Under the pieces are notes generated by a model that saw nothing but the letters and a program-made list of their open reading frames with translations, was not told the DNA's origin and searched no databases. Made by a program: the position numbers and the translations under genes. A stretch of 64,000 bases of DNA from Halomonas jincaotanensis. GTDB taxonomy: Bacteria > Pseudomonadota > Gammaproteobacteria > Pseudomonadales > Halomonadaceae. The stretch spans positions 431,221 through 495,220 of the forward strand of contig NZ_JAHCLU010000001.1 in the NCBI RefSeq assembly GCF_018448785.1, read 5' to 3'. Shown here in pieces: positions 18,230-25,474 of this stretch; position 1 is the stretch's first letter, and each line of letters starts with the position of its first letter.

Positions 18230-19987
18230 TTAGTCCTTGGTGATCCGATTAACTTCCGAAAGACTGGTCAACCCCTGCATCACCTTGAGCAGCCCGCTGC
18301 GGCGCAGGTCCGGGTGGCCCTCCTCGCGGGCGATGCGGTCGAAGTCCAGCGAGTTGCCCTGCTTCATGATCATCTGGCTCATGTTGCTGCTGATCGGCAC
18401 CACCTCGTAGACCCCCACCCGGCCCTTGTAGCCCTGGGTGCACTGCTTGCAGCCCACCGGCTCGAAGATGGTCGCCTGGTCGACCTCGGCGTCGGTGAAG
18501 CCCTGCTGGCGCAGCACCTCATGGGGAATTTCCGCCGGCTGCTTGCAGTGCTTGCACAGCTTGCGCGCCAGGCGCTGGGCGATGATCAGGCTCACCGAAC
18601 TGGCGATATTGAAGGGCGCCACGCCCATGTTGGCCAGGCGCGTCAGGGTTTCCGCCGCCGAGTTGGTATGCACCGTGGAGAGCACCAGGTGGCCGGTCTG
18701 CGAGGCCTTGACGGCGATCTCGGCGGTTTCCAGGTCGCGGATCTCGCCGACCATCACCACGTCCGGGTCCTGGCGCAGGAAGGCGCGCAGCGCACTGGCG
18801 AAGTCCAGGCCGATCCTCGGGAGGATATTGACCTGGTTGACCCCCGGCACCTTGATCTCCACCGGGTCCTCGGCGGTACAGATGTTGCGCTCCACCTCGT
18901 TGAGGATGTTGATGCCGGTATAGAGGGTGACCGTCTTACCGCTGCCGGTCGGCCCGGTGACCAGGATCATGCCCTGCGGGTCGTCGAGCACCGACTCGTA
19001 CATCACCTTCTGCTCGGCGGTGAAGCCCAGCTGCTCGATGCCCATCTGCGCCGAGGCCGGGTCGAGGATCCGCAGCACGAGCTTTTCGCCGTACACCGTG
19101 GGCAGCGAGTTGACGCGAAAGTCGATCGAGCGGTTGCTGGAGATGCGCAGCTTGATCGCGCCGTCCTGCGGCAGGCGCCGTTCGGAGATGTCGAGCCGCG
19201 ACATGACCTTCATCCGCGCGGCGATGCGCGTGCGCATGGCGAAGGGCGGGTGGGCCACATCGTGCAGGATGCCGTCGATGCGAAAGCGCACCCGGTAGCT
19301 GGTCTCGTAGGGCTCGAAATGAATGTCCGAGGCCCCGCGACGAATCGCGTCGAGCAGGATCTTGTTGACGAACTTGATGATCGGCGCGTCGTCGCCCGAG
19401 GCGGCGTTGATCGAGGTGGCGTCGACCTCGTTGTCGGCGGGCTCTTCCCCATAGCCCAGTTCGCCGACGGCGTCGTCCACCCCCTGCATGTCGTCGAGCA
19501 TGTTCTGTTCGTGCTGCGCCAGGTAGTTCTCGAGCACCGGGCCGAGCTGGTCGACCGGGGCGAGTATGCCTTCCGGCGACAGGCCGGTGGCGAACTGCAG
19601 CTCGTCGAGCTTCGCCAGGGTGGACGGGTAGGGCACCGCCACGGTCAGCGAGTGGCCGCGGCGCTTGAGGGGCAGCACGTTCAGGCGGCGCAGGATCTTT
19701 TCCGGAAAGTCGCCGGGCGGCGGCAGGCCGTCGGCGCGCAGGGCGTCGAGATCGATGATCGGCAGGCCGTATTCCCACGCCGCGGTGAGCGTGGCCTGGC
19801 GCGCCGGCACCATGCCCGATTCGATCACGTGCTGCAGCAGCGACAGCTCCGACTCGCGCGCCTCCTGCTCGGCCCGCTCCGCCGCCGCGGGCGTCATCAG
19901 GCCGTCACTCACCAGCCGCTTGGCGAGGCCGCGCAAGCCGGGGGCGTGTCGCGCGTTGCCCCCGGGTGGCTTGTGGTAGTCATTCAT
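18230..19987 (-). CDS. pilB: Type IV pilus assembly ATPase PilB
   Basis: A 585-residue extension motor ATPase. An N-terminal MshEN-like domain (residues 1-150) precedes the secretion ATPase core. Walker A is GPTGSGKTVTLYTG near residue 345. The Walker B and His boxes fall in DPDVVMVGEIRD and GHLVLSTVHTNSAAETL. A four-cysteine zinc motif (CKHCKQP and CKQCTQG) lies near residues 495-540. It powers pilus polymerisation at the cytoplasmic face of PilC. It is divergent from pilA across 576 bp. No pilT is present in the window. Confidence 0.96.
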   Translation of the reverse strand: MNDYHKPPGGNARHAPGLRGLAKRLVSDGLMTPAAAERAEQEARESELSLLQHVIESGMVPARQATLTAAWEYGLPIIDLDALRADGLPPPGDFPEKILRRLNVLPLKRRGHSLTVAVPYPSTLAKLDELQFATGLSPEGILAPVDQLGPVLENYLAQHEQNMLDDMQGVDDAVGELGYGEEPADNEVDATSINAASGDDAPIIKFVNKILLDAIRRGASDIHFEPYETSYRVRFRIDGILHDVAHPPFAMRTRIAARMKVMSRLDISERRLPQDGAIKLRISSNRSIDFRVNSLPTVYGEKLVLRILDPASAQMGIEQLGFTAEQKVMYESVLDDPQGMILVTGPTGSGKTVTLYTGINILNEVERNICTAEDPVEIKVPGVNQVNILPRIGLDFASALRAFLRQDPDVVMVGEIRDLETAEIAVKASQTGHLVLSTVHTNSAAETLTRLANMGVAPFNIASSVSLIIAQRLARKLCKHCKQPAEIPHEVLRQQGFTDAEVDQATIFEPVGCKQCTQGYKGRVGVYEVVPISSNMSQMIMKQGNSLDFDRIAREEGHPDLRRSGLLKVMQGLTSLSEVNRITKD

Positions 19988-20177
19988 GGCGTCTCATGAG
20001 TACGGAAAAGGTACGGAAAAAGTGCGGAAAATCATGGGCATTTCTCTCGAGTCCAACGCCCGGCCCCCAGCGCTTAGCGAGGGCTTTCCACTTCTTTTCA
20101 ACCTTGTGTATGCCGATAATAATGCCAGTCGTGCCACGATGTTCATACTGGTGAAGAAAAAACTTGCATTCGTCTCT

Positions 20178-20197
20178 AATGTAATTTAATGTAATTT
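20178..20197. repeat. Perfect 10-bp tandem repeat in the pilB/pilA intergenic region
   Basis: TAATGTAATT occurs twice in direct succession inside the AT-rich part of the region. It may be a regulator or nucleoid-protein site; function is unknown. Confidence 0.7.
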
Positions 20198-20470
20198 ACA
20201 ATTTACCCTTTTGGCATAGAGGCCATTTCTATAGTACAAGGTGATGGTGCATGCGCCTAAGGGAAAAGACTGACAAAGCTGAAGAGACGGTTGACGTGCG
20301 CAGGCGGTTGGTCAAAGTCTTTAGTAGCAAAAATGCATCAAGACAGCCCCGGGCGAGCACCAGAAGCGCCGAAAGGGGAAGTCACGAGAACCAGGCAGGA
20401 CCGTAGTCGTCGAGACGTCGCAGGTAGGCCCGGCAGCACGGAGGTTGCCACCAGCAGCAAAAACAACCGG

Positions 20471-20485
20471 TGGTGATTCTTGTGC
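20471..20485 (+). promoter_or_regulatory. Weak candidate sigma-54 promoter for pilA
   Basis: TGGTGATTCTTGTGC keeps the GG (-24) and GC (-12) dinucleotides at the correct 10-nt separation, but matches the rest of the consensus poorly. It would start transcription about 67 nt before the pilA ATG. It is noted because pilA is sigma-54/PilR controlled in Pseudomonas. Confidence 0.25.
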
Positions 20486-20563
20486 CACCCAACGCAACGC
20501 CGCAACGGCCACACGCAATCCAGAGCCAACGGTCAACGGCAACGAACGAGTAGGGGTACTTAC

Positions 20564-20971
20564 ATGAAGAGCATGAAGAGCATGATGGCAAGGGGCAAGC
20601 CGATGCCGATCAACAAGGCGCAGGGCGGTTTTACGTTGATCGAACTGCTGATTGTCGTCGCGATTATTGGTATTTTGGCGGCGATAGCGATACCGCAGTA
20701 CCAATCTTACGTTGATAGAAGTAATGCGAACGCAGCGCACTCTGAAGCCTCGGCATATCGGACACCTGTCGAAGCCGCAATACTAGATGATAATTTACTT
20801 AGTACGATTGATACTCCTGCAAGTGTAACAATTACAGAAGATACTACCGCCGCTAACGCACACACTATTGTTTCTACGAAAACAGGTGGTACTGTAACTT
20901 TAACTAGGGGTACTGGTGGTTGGACCTGTGTAAATACATTTGATACTGCCTTAAGTAACTGTGGTGATTAA
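20564..20971 (+). CDS. pilA: Type IV major pilin PilA
   Basis: A 135-residue class IVa prepilin. The 22-residue leader ends at QGG before [20 protein letters not shown], with Glu5 of the mature protein present, so PilD is expected to cut between Gly22 and Phe23. A later in-frame ATG (MPINKAQGG) would give a more typical short leader, but TAGGGG lies 7 nt before the ATG at 20564. The C-terminal disulfide loop is Cys...Cys in [12 protein letters not shown]. The N-terminal half has the local GC-rich codons, while the variable C-terminal half is AT-rich with codons such as ACT, AGT, TTA and ATA. This suggests recombination or acquisition of the exposed domain. Confidence 0.93.
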   Translation: MKSMKSMMARGKPMPINKAQGGFTLIELLIVVAIIGILAAIAIPQYQSYVDRSNANAAHSEASAYRTPVEAAILDDNLLSTIDTPASVTITEDTTAANAHTIVSTKTGGTVTLTRGTGGWTCVNTFDTALSNCGD

Positions 20972-21000
20972 TTAACTTCTTTGCTTAGGGCTAATCCTTA

Positions 21001-21030
21001 GGGCTAATCGGGGACAGTCCCCCATTTCCC
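21001..21030. repeat. GGGGACAG repeat, copy 1
   Basis: A 30-bp sequence starting GGGCTAATCGGGGACAG and ending CATTTCCC, nearly identical to copy 2 at 21097. Related sequences occur at about 21764 and 22779. Motifs of this type are common beside REP-associated tyrosine transposase genes in proteobacteria, though no such gene is in this window. Confidence 0.8.
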
Positions 21031-21047
21031 ACCTAGCCTGAACTAAC

Positions 21048-21075
21048 CAGCGGCCGGCAGAGATGCCGGCCGCTG
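21048..21075 (+). terminator. Hairpin, probable pilA terminator
   Basis: A perfect 11-bp stem (CAGCGGCCGGC / GCCGGCCGCTG) with loop AGAGAT, 76 nt after the pilA stop and followed by GCGTTTGTT, a poor U-tract. It lies between repeat copies 1 and 2, so it could also belong to the repeat element. Confidence 0.6.
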
Positions 21076-21096
21076 GCGTTTGTTCGGGCTGATCGC

Positions 21097-21126
21097 GGGC
21101 TAATCGGGGACAGACCCTCATTTCCC
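21097..21126. repeat. GGGGACAG repeat, copy 2
   Basis: GGGCTAATCGGGGACAGACC continuing to CATTTCCC. It differs from copy 1 at two positions. It stands between pilA and the truncated vapC-like toxin gene. Confidence 0.8.
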
Positions 21127-21147
21127 AGACCCCGCATTCCTGCCTGG

Positions 21148-21483
21148 TTACCAGACAGTCCTGACATGTCGGTAGGTGGTGATCTTTTCATCGGCTGTCA
21201 CCAATACGGCATTGAAGTGTCGAGCCAGGGCCACGATCATTCGATCCGCCGGGTCCTTGTGAAACTTCCCTGGAAGCCGGGTTGATTCAACGGCGGTGGC
21301 GACGTCGACGGCGACATAACGTACACCCTCGATCTCCTCGACGGTTTCCAGCCAGTCATCAGAGTTCATGGATAGGCTAAGGCGTCCCTTGTGAACGAGT
21401 CGCGCTATCTCCCAGGCTGAGATGGCTGAAATCAGGATTTTCCCATCACTCGCCTGTCTTTCATACTCAATAGCCTCCAGCGC
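21148..21483 (-). pseudogene. N-terminally deleted VapC-type PIN toxin
   Basis: Residues from ALEAIEYERQASDGKILISA onward match VapC-type PIN ribonucleases, with the acidic residues in SAISAWEIA and DPADRMIV. The N-terminal strand that normally reads LLDTHxW and supplies the first catalytic aspartate is missing. The open frame can be read back to an ATG at 21558, but that stretch is the antitoxin gene read in another frame, not toxin sequence. A deletion joining the antitoxin 3' end to about codon 25 of the toxin explains this. It is probably inactive. Confidence 0.75.
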
Positions 21484-21697
21484 CTTCTCCCACTGGCTCG
21501 AAGGGATCCTGCAGTTCGATAACGCTGCCGCGCAGTTGCTCAAGAGGGGAGCGCTCATCAGATTTATACCTTCGCACCTCGATGGCTGGACGCCCCTTGT
21601 CAGTCACTATGATGGACTCGCCCGAGGCTTCGATCTGGCGGAAGAATTCAAGTGCTTTTGCCTTGAACTGTGACTTTGAGATTTCTTCGGAGTGCAT
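21467..21697 (-). CDS. Phd/YefM-type antitoxin
   Basis: A 76-residue antitoxin: MHSEEISKSQFKAKALEFFR, then GESIIVTDKGRPAIEVRRY, the standard Phd N-terminal DNA-binding fold of PIN-toxin partners. The tail diverges from the family after DPFEPVGE and ends GAGGY, read in a shifted frame from the deleted toxin gene. DNA binding should be intact, but there is no functional partner beside it. Confidence 0.82.
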   Translation of the reverse strand: MHSEEISKSQFKAKALEFFRQIEASGESIIVTDKGRPAIEVRRYKSDERSPLEQLRGSVIELQDPFEPVGEGAGGY

Positions 21698-21763
21698 AGG
21701 TATACCCTAGTCATCTTGCCTAGTCGCCAAGCTAGCGCCATCTGATGACTGGCGCAAGGGAGA

Positions 21764-21803
21764 AAATCAGGGAGAAAATCGGGTCGACAGACCTCCATTT
21801 CCC
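21764..21803. repeat. GGGGACAG-related repeat, copy 3 (degenerate)
   Basis: A degenerate copy containing AAAATCGGGTCGACAGACC and CATTTCCCATT. It is placed 17 nt before the higB remnant and after the Phd gene start region. Confidence 0.6.
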
Positions 21804-21819
21804 ATTGCGGGCACATTGC

Positions 21820-21876
21820 GTGGATAATCGTGAAGATGGCGATGTCGAGGTAGTGAACTACGAGGATTACCACTGA
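21820..21876 (+). pseudogene. 3' remnant of a HigB/RelE-type toxin gene
   Basis: The last 18 codons of a HigB-type toxin are recognisable as [13 protein letters not shown] before the stop at 21874, matching the usual HigB ending (FEGGDAVDVNYEDYH in the family). Everything upstream has been lost and replaced by repeat copy 3. The usual higB-higA order places it directly before the intact antitoxin gene. Confidence 0.78.
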
Positions 21877-21886
21877 GGTACTATCG

Positions 21887-22174
21887 ATGTTGATGCACAA
21901 CCCCCCTCATCCTGGCGAAGTTATCAGGGAGCTATGCCTGGAACCCCTTGGATTGTCGGTAACCGCGGCAGCTGAAGCGCTCGGCGTCAGTCGCAAAACG
22001 CTGAGCGCGGTGCTGAACGGAAAAGCCGGCATTAGCCCAGAAATGGCAATCAGGCTTTCTATCGCGTTCGATACGTCGGCGGAGAGCTGGCTGACTCAGC
22101 AATCCCAGTACGAACTCTGGCATGCCGAACAGCGACGCCAGGATCTTAAAGTGAAGAAGCTGGTTGCGGTATAG
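21887..22174 (+). CDS. higA: HigA-type antitoxin (orphan)
   Basis: A 95-residue XRE-type helix-turn-helix antitoxin beginning [20 protein letters not shown], the HigA signature, with the recognition region [18 protein letters not shown]. It is complete. Its toxin survives only as the 18-codon remnant 10 nt upstream, so it is an orphan that may still repress promoters or neutralise a HigB elsewhere. Confidence 0.9.
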   Translation: MLMHNPPHPGEVIRELCLEPLGLSVTAAAEALGVSRKTLSAVLNGKAGISPEMAIRLSIAFDTSAESWLTQQSQYELWHAEQRRQDLKVKKLVAV

Positions 22175-22179
22175 CCCGC

Positions 22180-22362
22180 GTGTCCAGCCTGGATGATTTT
22201 CGCTATCGGGACCGATGGTGGGTGATTGACATTGCAGGCAATAATCTGCGTCTGATTGCCTTTATTTCATTTGAACAGCAGACGCTATATATCAAGCATA
22301 TCGTGACGCACGCCGAGTACGACAAGCTGTGCCGAGAATATGCCAGAGGGACTAGCCAATGA
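22180..22362 (+). pseudogene. Truncated HigB-type toxin
   Basis: A 60-residue frame with a possible GTG start, reading SSLDDFRYRDRWWVIDIAGN and THAEYDKLCREY. It aligns with E. coli HigB (YgjN) from about residue 45 to the end (recalled sequence), so roughly the first 44 residues are missing. The deletion joins it 5 nt after the end of the first higA. The C-terminal 4 bp overlap the next antitoxin gene as in an intact higBA pair. It is probably nonfunctional as an mRNA interferase. Confidence 0.75.
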
Positions 22363-22784
22363 ATGCCCTGGCCAGTATCGAAGATGTCAAGAGTGTGTTC
22401 CGCACTGTGCCGTTTCTGACGCATATTCGCACGGAGCAAGAGTATCAGGACGCTCTCGCGCTCGTGGACGAACTCATCGAGGATTTTGACAGCAACGTGG
22501 CGCTTATCGAGCGGTTGAGTGATGTCATCGAGGAGTGGGAGAACACCGACCCCGATTTCGTCGAGTTCAATGCGGGTGTCGCTGCGCTGGATTCCGTTGA
22601 TATGCTCAAGTTTCTGATGGAGCAGCGCGGGCTTGGTATCGCCGATTTGCCCGAGATCGGCAGCAAGTCGCTTGTGTCCAAGATTCTCAACCGTCGCGGA
22701 CGCGAATTGACGCGTCGTCATATCGAGGCCTTGTCGAGGCGTTTTGGCGTCAACCCTGCGCTTTTCTTCGGGAAAGGCGGCTAA
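22359..22784 (+). CDS. HigA-type antitoxin of the second higBA module
   Basis: A 141-residue protein closely patterned on the E. coli HigA that partners YgjN. The N-terminal region has [20 protein letters not shown], and the C-terminal helix-turn-helix has [18 protein letters not shown] and [10 protein letters not shown]. It is complete and overlaps the truncated toxin frame by ATGA. Its stop codon lies inside repeat copy 4. Confidence 0.88.
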   Translation: MNALASIEDVKSVFRTVPFLTHIRTEQEYQDALALVDELIEDFDSNVALIERLSDVIEEWENTDPDFVEFNAGVAALDSVDMLKFLMEQRGLGIADLPEIGSKSLVSKILNRRGRELTRRHIEALSRRFGVNPALFFGKGG

Positions 22785-22806
22785 TCAGGGACAGACCCCC
22801 ATTACC
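22779..22806. repeat. GGGGACAG repeat, copy 4
   Basis: GGCTAATCAGGGACAGACCC followed by CCATTACC, overlapping the stop codon of the second higA gene. It marks the right border of the eroded TA segment, just before mscL. Confidence 0.7.
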
Positions 22807-22930
22807 TTCTGTAACTCAGGTCGATCCGACGCGGCAGGCCGGCTCCTGGAGGCGACCGCGGGAATCGAACGACACGGATATAATCGAGCTCACCGATGCA
22901 TGGCGCGGCGGGCACAAGGAGGGGATGAGC

Positions 22931-23353
22931 ATGTTCAAGGAGTTCAAGGAATTCGCCGTGCGCGGCAACGTGGTCGACATGGCGGTGGGCATCATCATCG
23001 GCGGGGCCTTCGGCACCATCGTCTCGAGCCTGGTCAACGACATCCTGATGCCGCCGATTGGCCTGCTGCTCGGCGGGGTGGATTTCTCGGACCTGTTCCT
23101 TGTGTTAAAGGGAGATGGCCCCTATGCCACCGTGGTTGATGCCGCTGCGGACGGCGCAGTGACCGTCAACTACGGCCTCTTCGTCAATAACGTGATCAGC
23201 TTTTTGATTGTCGCCTTCGCGGTGTTCTTGTTGGTAAAAGGCATCAACCGCCTGCGGCGCCAGCAGGCCGAGGCGCCCACGCCGCCAACCGCGCCACCGG
23301 AAGATATCCTGCTGCTGCGCGAGATACGCGACGCGCTGCGCAAGGAGCGTTGA
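22931..23353 (+). CDS. mscL: Large-conductance mechanosensitive channel
   Basis: A protein of 140 residues (142 from the ATG at 22925). MscL forms a pentameric inner-membrane safety valve opened by membrane tension during hypo-osmotic shock, relevant to a halophile. The first helix begins [20 protein letters not shown] with the GxxxGxxxG packing face, and the second is [21 protein letters not shown] charged C-terminal helix bundle ends the protein (EIRDALRKE). AAGGAGGGG fits the ATG at 22931 (8-nt spacing) better than 22925 (2 nt), although MS-MFKEF aligns with E. coli MSIIKEF. A decayed copy of the 3' end lies at 24150. Confidence 0.95.
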   Translation: MFKEFKEFAVRGNVVDMAVGIIIGGAFGTIVSSLVNDILMPPIGLLLGGVDFSDLFLVLKGDGPYATVVDAAADGAVTVNYGLFVNNVISFLIVAFAVFLLVKGINRLRRQQAEAPTPPTAPPEDILLLREIRDALRKER

Positions 23354-23365
23354 AGTTTTGCGATA

Positions 23366-23689
23366 TCATGCCACCTGTACGGCATGCACCTCGAAGTCTA
23401 CCTTCAGCGTCTTGCGTACTGCACCGAGAATAGCGGCAAGGTTATCCATTCCCGGATTTCCCGACGCCGACAACATCCGTTGCAGGCTCTTGCTGGGGCG
23501 ACCGGTGGCATCGGCCAATGCTTCAAAGCCTATCGTGGCGTTGACCAGATCACGCAGCATCAAACGGGCCGTGTCCGCCTCGCCGTTGAGAAACAAGGTC
23601 ACCGCCTCATCCAGCATGACTTTCGCAAACTCGGGATCGCGCTGAACGCGCTCGATGATGGTTGACTTGAAGTCACGGGTCAGTGCCAT
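23366..23689 (-). CDS. HTH antidote protein of a RelE/ParE-type TA pair
   Basis: A 107-residue antitoxin starting MALTRDFKSTIIERVQRD at 23689, with a helix-turn-helix in FEALADATGRPSKSLQRMLS. It belongs to the putative addiction module antidote family. It begins 1 nt after the toxin stop, giving a toxin-first operon. It converges on mscL with 12 nt between the stops. The open frame upstream of 23689 lies inside the toxin gene and is not used. Confidence 0.87.
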   Translation of the reverse strand: MALTRDFKSTIIERVQRDPEFAKVMLDEAVTLFLNGEADTARLMLRDLVNATIGFEALADATGRPSKSLQRMLSASGNPGMDNLAAILGAVRKTLKVDFEVHAVQVA

Positions 23690-23690
23690 G

Positions 23691-24032
23691 TCATTTCTCT
23701 CCCTTCTTCGCTTCCTGTTTGCGGCGCTTGTACTCATCACGCAGCGTTTTTGCTTGGCGGATATCAGTTTGTTGCCGCTTCTTGGTGCCTCCACCAAATA
23801 GAACGATCAACGCGTCACCATCCCGTGCCAAGTAGATACGGTATCCTGGCCCCCAGTCGATACGGAACTCACCAATGCCATCAAACCACTTGATGTTCGA
23901 GGTGTTACCCATCGACATGCGATACTCGGCAGTGGCCACCTTGGCTGCCGCTTGTGCATCGAGCTCATCAAACCATTCTCGATAGGGGCTGATGCCATCT
24001 TCGCGGATGTATTCCTGGAGCTCGATCCTCAT
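23691..24032 (-). CDS. RelE/ParE superfamily toxin (Gp49-like)
   Basis: A 113-residue toxin starting MRIELQEYIREDG at 24032; a TTG two codons upstream is the alternative. Family features are YREWFDELD, IKWFDGIGEFRIDWGPGYRI and LIVLFGGGTKKRQQTDI, the last being the hallmark Gp49-type strand. It appears complete, unlike the toxins to its left. A perfect inverted repeat sits directly upstream (24037-24062), as expected for TA autorepression. Confidence 0.88.
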   Translation of the reverse strand: MRIELQEYIREDGISPYREWFDELDAQAAAKVATAEYRMSMGNTSNIKWFDGIGEFRIDWGPGYRIYLARDGDALIVLFGGGTKKRQQTDIRQAKTLRDEYKRRKQEAKKGEK

Positions 24033-24036
24033 GCTC

Positions 24037-24062
24037 AAAAGGTAACATATGTGTTACCTTTT
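24037..24062. promoter_or_regulatory. Perfect inverted repeat, candidate TA operator
   Basis: Two perfect 11-bp arms (AAAAGGTAACA and TGTTACCTTTT) flank a 4-nt centre, ending 5 nt before the toxin start codon at 24032. Position and symmetry fit an autoregulatory operator for the antidote protein. Confidence 0.75.
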
Positions 24063-24149
24063 CGCAAAAGGGTATCTTTCCGAGGTGGCGGCGAAAGTGC
24101 AACAGCGCTGAGCAGCGTTCACTTCCCACACGATGCCCTCGCCAGCCCC

Positions 24150-24260
24150 CCCGCGGACCGGCGCCGTGACCGTCAACAACGTGATCAGCTTTTGATCGTC
24201 GCCTTCGCGGTGTTCCTGCTGCTGCGCGAGATACGCGACGCGCTGCGTAAGGAGCATTGA
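24150..24260 (+). pseudogene. Decayed duplicate of the mscL 3' end
   Basis: Blocks identical or nearly so to mscL: GTGACCGTCAAC, AACGTGATCAGCTTTT, TCGCCTTCGCGGTGTTC, and the terminal GAGATACGCGACGCGCTGCG up to the stop. One T is lost from the T-run, shifting the frame, and two internal stretches are deleted. It flanks the RelE-like TA pair on the side opposite to intact mscL. The rest of 24063-24337 holds nothing else recognised. Confidence 0.88.
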
Positions 24261-24337
24261 CTCTTGGAGAGCCGCGCCACTCATACTGACGCTGAGGGCG
24301 GATTTGGCGCTGTTATGTGACAAGTGGAGGGAAATTC

Positions 24338-24748
24338 ATGGTCATTACTGATGACGTTATCCAGCAGGCAGAAGCGCGTATGGCGGCCGAACGCGACCAT
24401 GCTCATGCGACCAACGCTCGATACGATCGCCGGAATAAGCGGGTCATCGTTCGCCTTCATTCGGGGTTGGAGCTTGCCATTCCACCGCTCTTGGTGGAGG
24501 GTCTTGCAGACGCTTTGCCGGATGCCTTGGCCGAGATCGAGATATCGCCGTCCGGGCTCGGCCTACACTGGCCTCAACTCGATGCTGACCTGTACGTGCC
24601 AGCCCTCCTGGAAGGTAAGTTTGGCTCCAAGCAGTGGATGGCTCGCCAGCTCGGTGCCGCAGGTGGCCGCAGCCGCAGTCAAGCCAAGCGCAATGCCGCC
24701 AAGGCAAACGGCGCAAAAGGCGGGCGGCCGCGTAAGGTTCGGGAGTAA
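24338..24748 (+). CDS. DUF2442 domain protein
   Basis: A 136-residue protein with a DUF2442-like core (VRLHSGLELAIPPLLVEGLA, then ISPSGLGLHWPQLDADLYVP) and a basic Ala/Arg/Lys-rich tail (SRSQAKRNAAKANGAKGGRP) suggesting nucleic-acid binding. The start at 24338 has AGTGGAGGG at 6 nt; the GTG at 24317 has none. DUF2442 proteins often sit beside a DUF4160 partner in TA-like pairs; none is present here, so it may be an orphan. Confidence 0.8.
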   Translation: MVITDDVIQQAEARMAAERDHAHATNARYDRRNKRVIVRLHSGLELAIPPLLVEGLADALPDALAEIEISPSGLGLHWPQLDADLYVPALLEGKFGSKQWMARQLGAAGGRSRSQAKRNAAKANGAKGGRPRKVRE

Positions 24749-24770
24749 CAGCCTGTCGGACTTGACGCTG

Positions 24771-25043
24771 TCACGGTTGGTCGTAGTGCCCGCCAATGGC
24801 GAAAATGTAGATGGATTTGTCGTCGAACCGGTAGATGAGCCTGTCCTTCTGTGAGATACGCCTCGACCACAAGCCCGACAAGCTATGTTTGAGCGGTTCA
24901 GGTTTGCCGATGCCAGTTGAGGGGTCGTCAGAGCGGAGCATTTCTTTCAACAATCTACAGAGAGCCTTGTGTAGTTTTTTGTCTGTTTCACGCATCTTTT
25001 CATAGGCGTCCCAGGTGCCACCCTCAAATACCAGTGATCTCAT
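24771..25043 (-). CDS. YoeB/Txe-type ribosome-dependent mRNA interferase
   Basis: A 90-residue toxin with the family features TWDAYEKMRETDKK, GKPEPLKHSLSGLWSRRI, KDRLIYRF and a terminal GGHYDQP. The probable catalytic set Glu49, Arg68, His86 and Tyr87 is present. It cleaves mRNA at the ribosomal A site when YefM is degraded. The start overlaps the antitoxin gene by 20 bp, larger than the usual 4 bp. Confidence 0.88.
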   Translation of the reverse strand: MRSLVFEGGTWDAYEKMRETDKKLHKALCRLLKEMLRSDDPSTGIGKPEPLKHSLSGLWSRRISQKDRLIYRFDDKSIYIFAIGGHYDQP

Positions 25044-25296
25044 TCATCTGCTCATCATCAGGTGTGTATCCCAGGTCTTTGCCGTGGGTGTCGAGGGAGG
25101 CCGCAATCTGTTGCATCAGATCGCGATTCTGAAGAACATGCAGGGTTTCTTGCTCCCTTTCCCAGTCTTCAGCACTGACAATGACAAACGCCTCGCCGGC
25201 ACGACGCGTCACCTTGAGGGGTTCGTGCCTGCTAATAACCTGTTCGACAAGGCTTTTCAGGTTGTCTCTGAATTTGTTTACACTGATTACGTCCAT
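25024..25296 (-). CDS. YefM-type antitoxin
   Basis: A 90-residue Phd/YefM protein starting MDVISVNKFRDNLKSLVEQV at 25296, behind GGAGAGG. The middle (HEPLKVTRRAGEAFVIVSAEDW) is the DNA-binding/dimer core, and the acidic C-terminus wraps the toxin. It precedes the YoeB gene in the canonical antitoxin-first order. The open frame upstream of 25296 lacks a ribosome binding site. Confidence 0.88.
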   Translation of the reverse strand: MDVISVNKFRDNLKSLVEQVISRHEPLKVTRRAGEAFVIVSAEDWEREQETLHVLQNRDLMQQIAASLDTHGKDLGYTPDDEQMNEITGI

Positions 25297-25474
25297 AACC
25301 TCTCCGTTGCGTACGGAAACTCCGTACAACTCTATCGCAATGGCGCTGACAATGCCAAGCACAGCGGCACCTTTTTCGTTGCGGGGTCGCCGCTACGTCT
25401 TCTCTTCGTTTCGGTCGCCAGCCCCGGTGGGGGATATGGCAAACTAGCCATCCCCGACGACATCAAGGACCCGC

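Larger units (their letters stand above)
19988..20563. other. Gene-free divergent region between pilB and pilA
   Basis: 576 bp without a credible gene. The central part (about 20105-20230) is AT-rich for this genome and contains a 10-bp tandem repeat. A GG-N10-GC element at 20471-20485 is a weak candidate for a sigma-54 promoter of pilA. Short open frames here lack ribosome binding sites and family resemblance. Confidence 0.7.

Noticed and set aside
20291..20476. 60-residue open frame in the pilB/pilA gap
   Set aside because: No ribosome binding site, no family resemblance and low-complexity translation.
21148..21558. Complete 136-residue PIN toxin
   Set aside because: The first 25 codons are the antitoxin gene in another frame and the catalytic LLDTH strand is missing.
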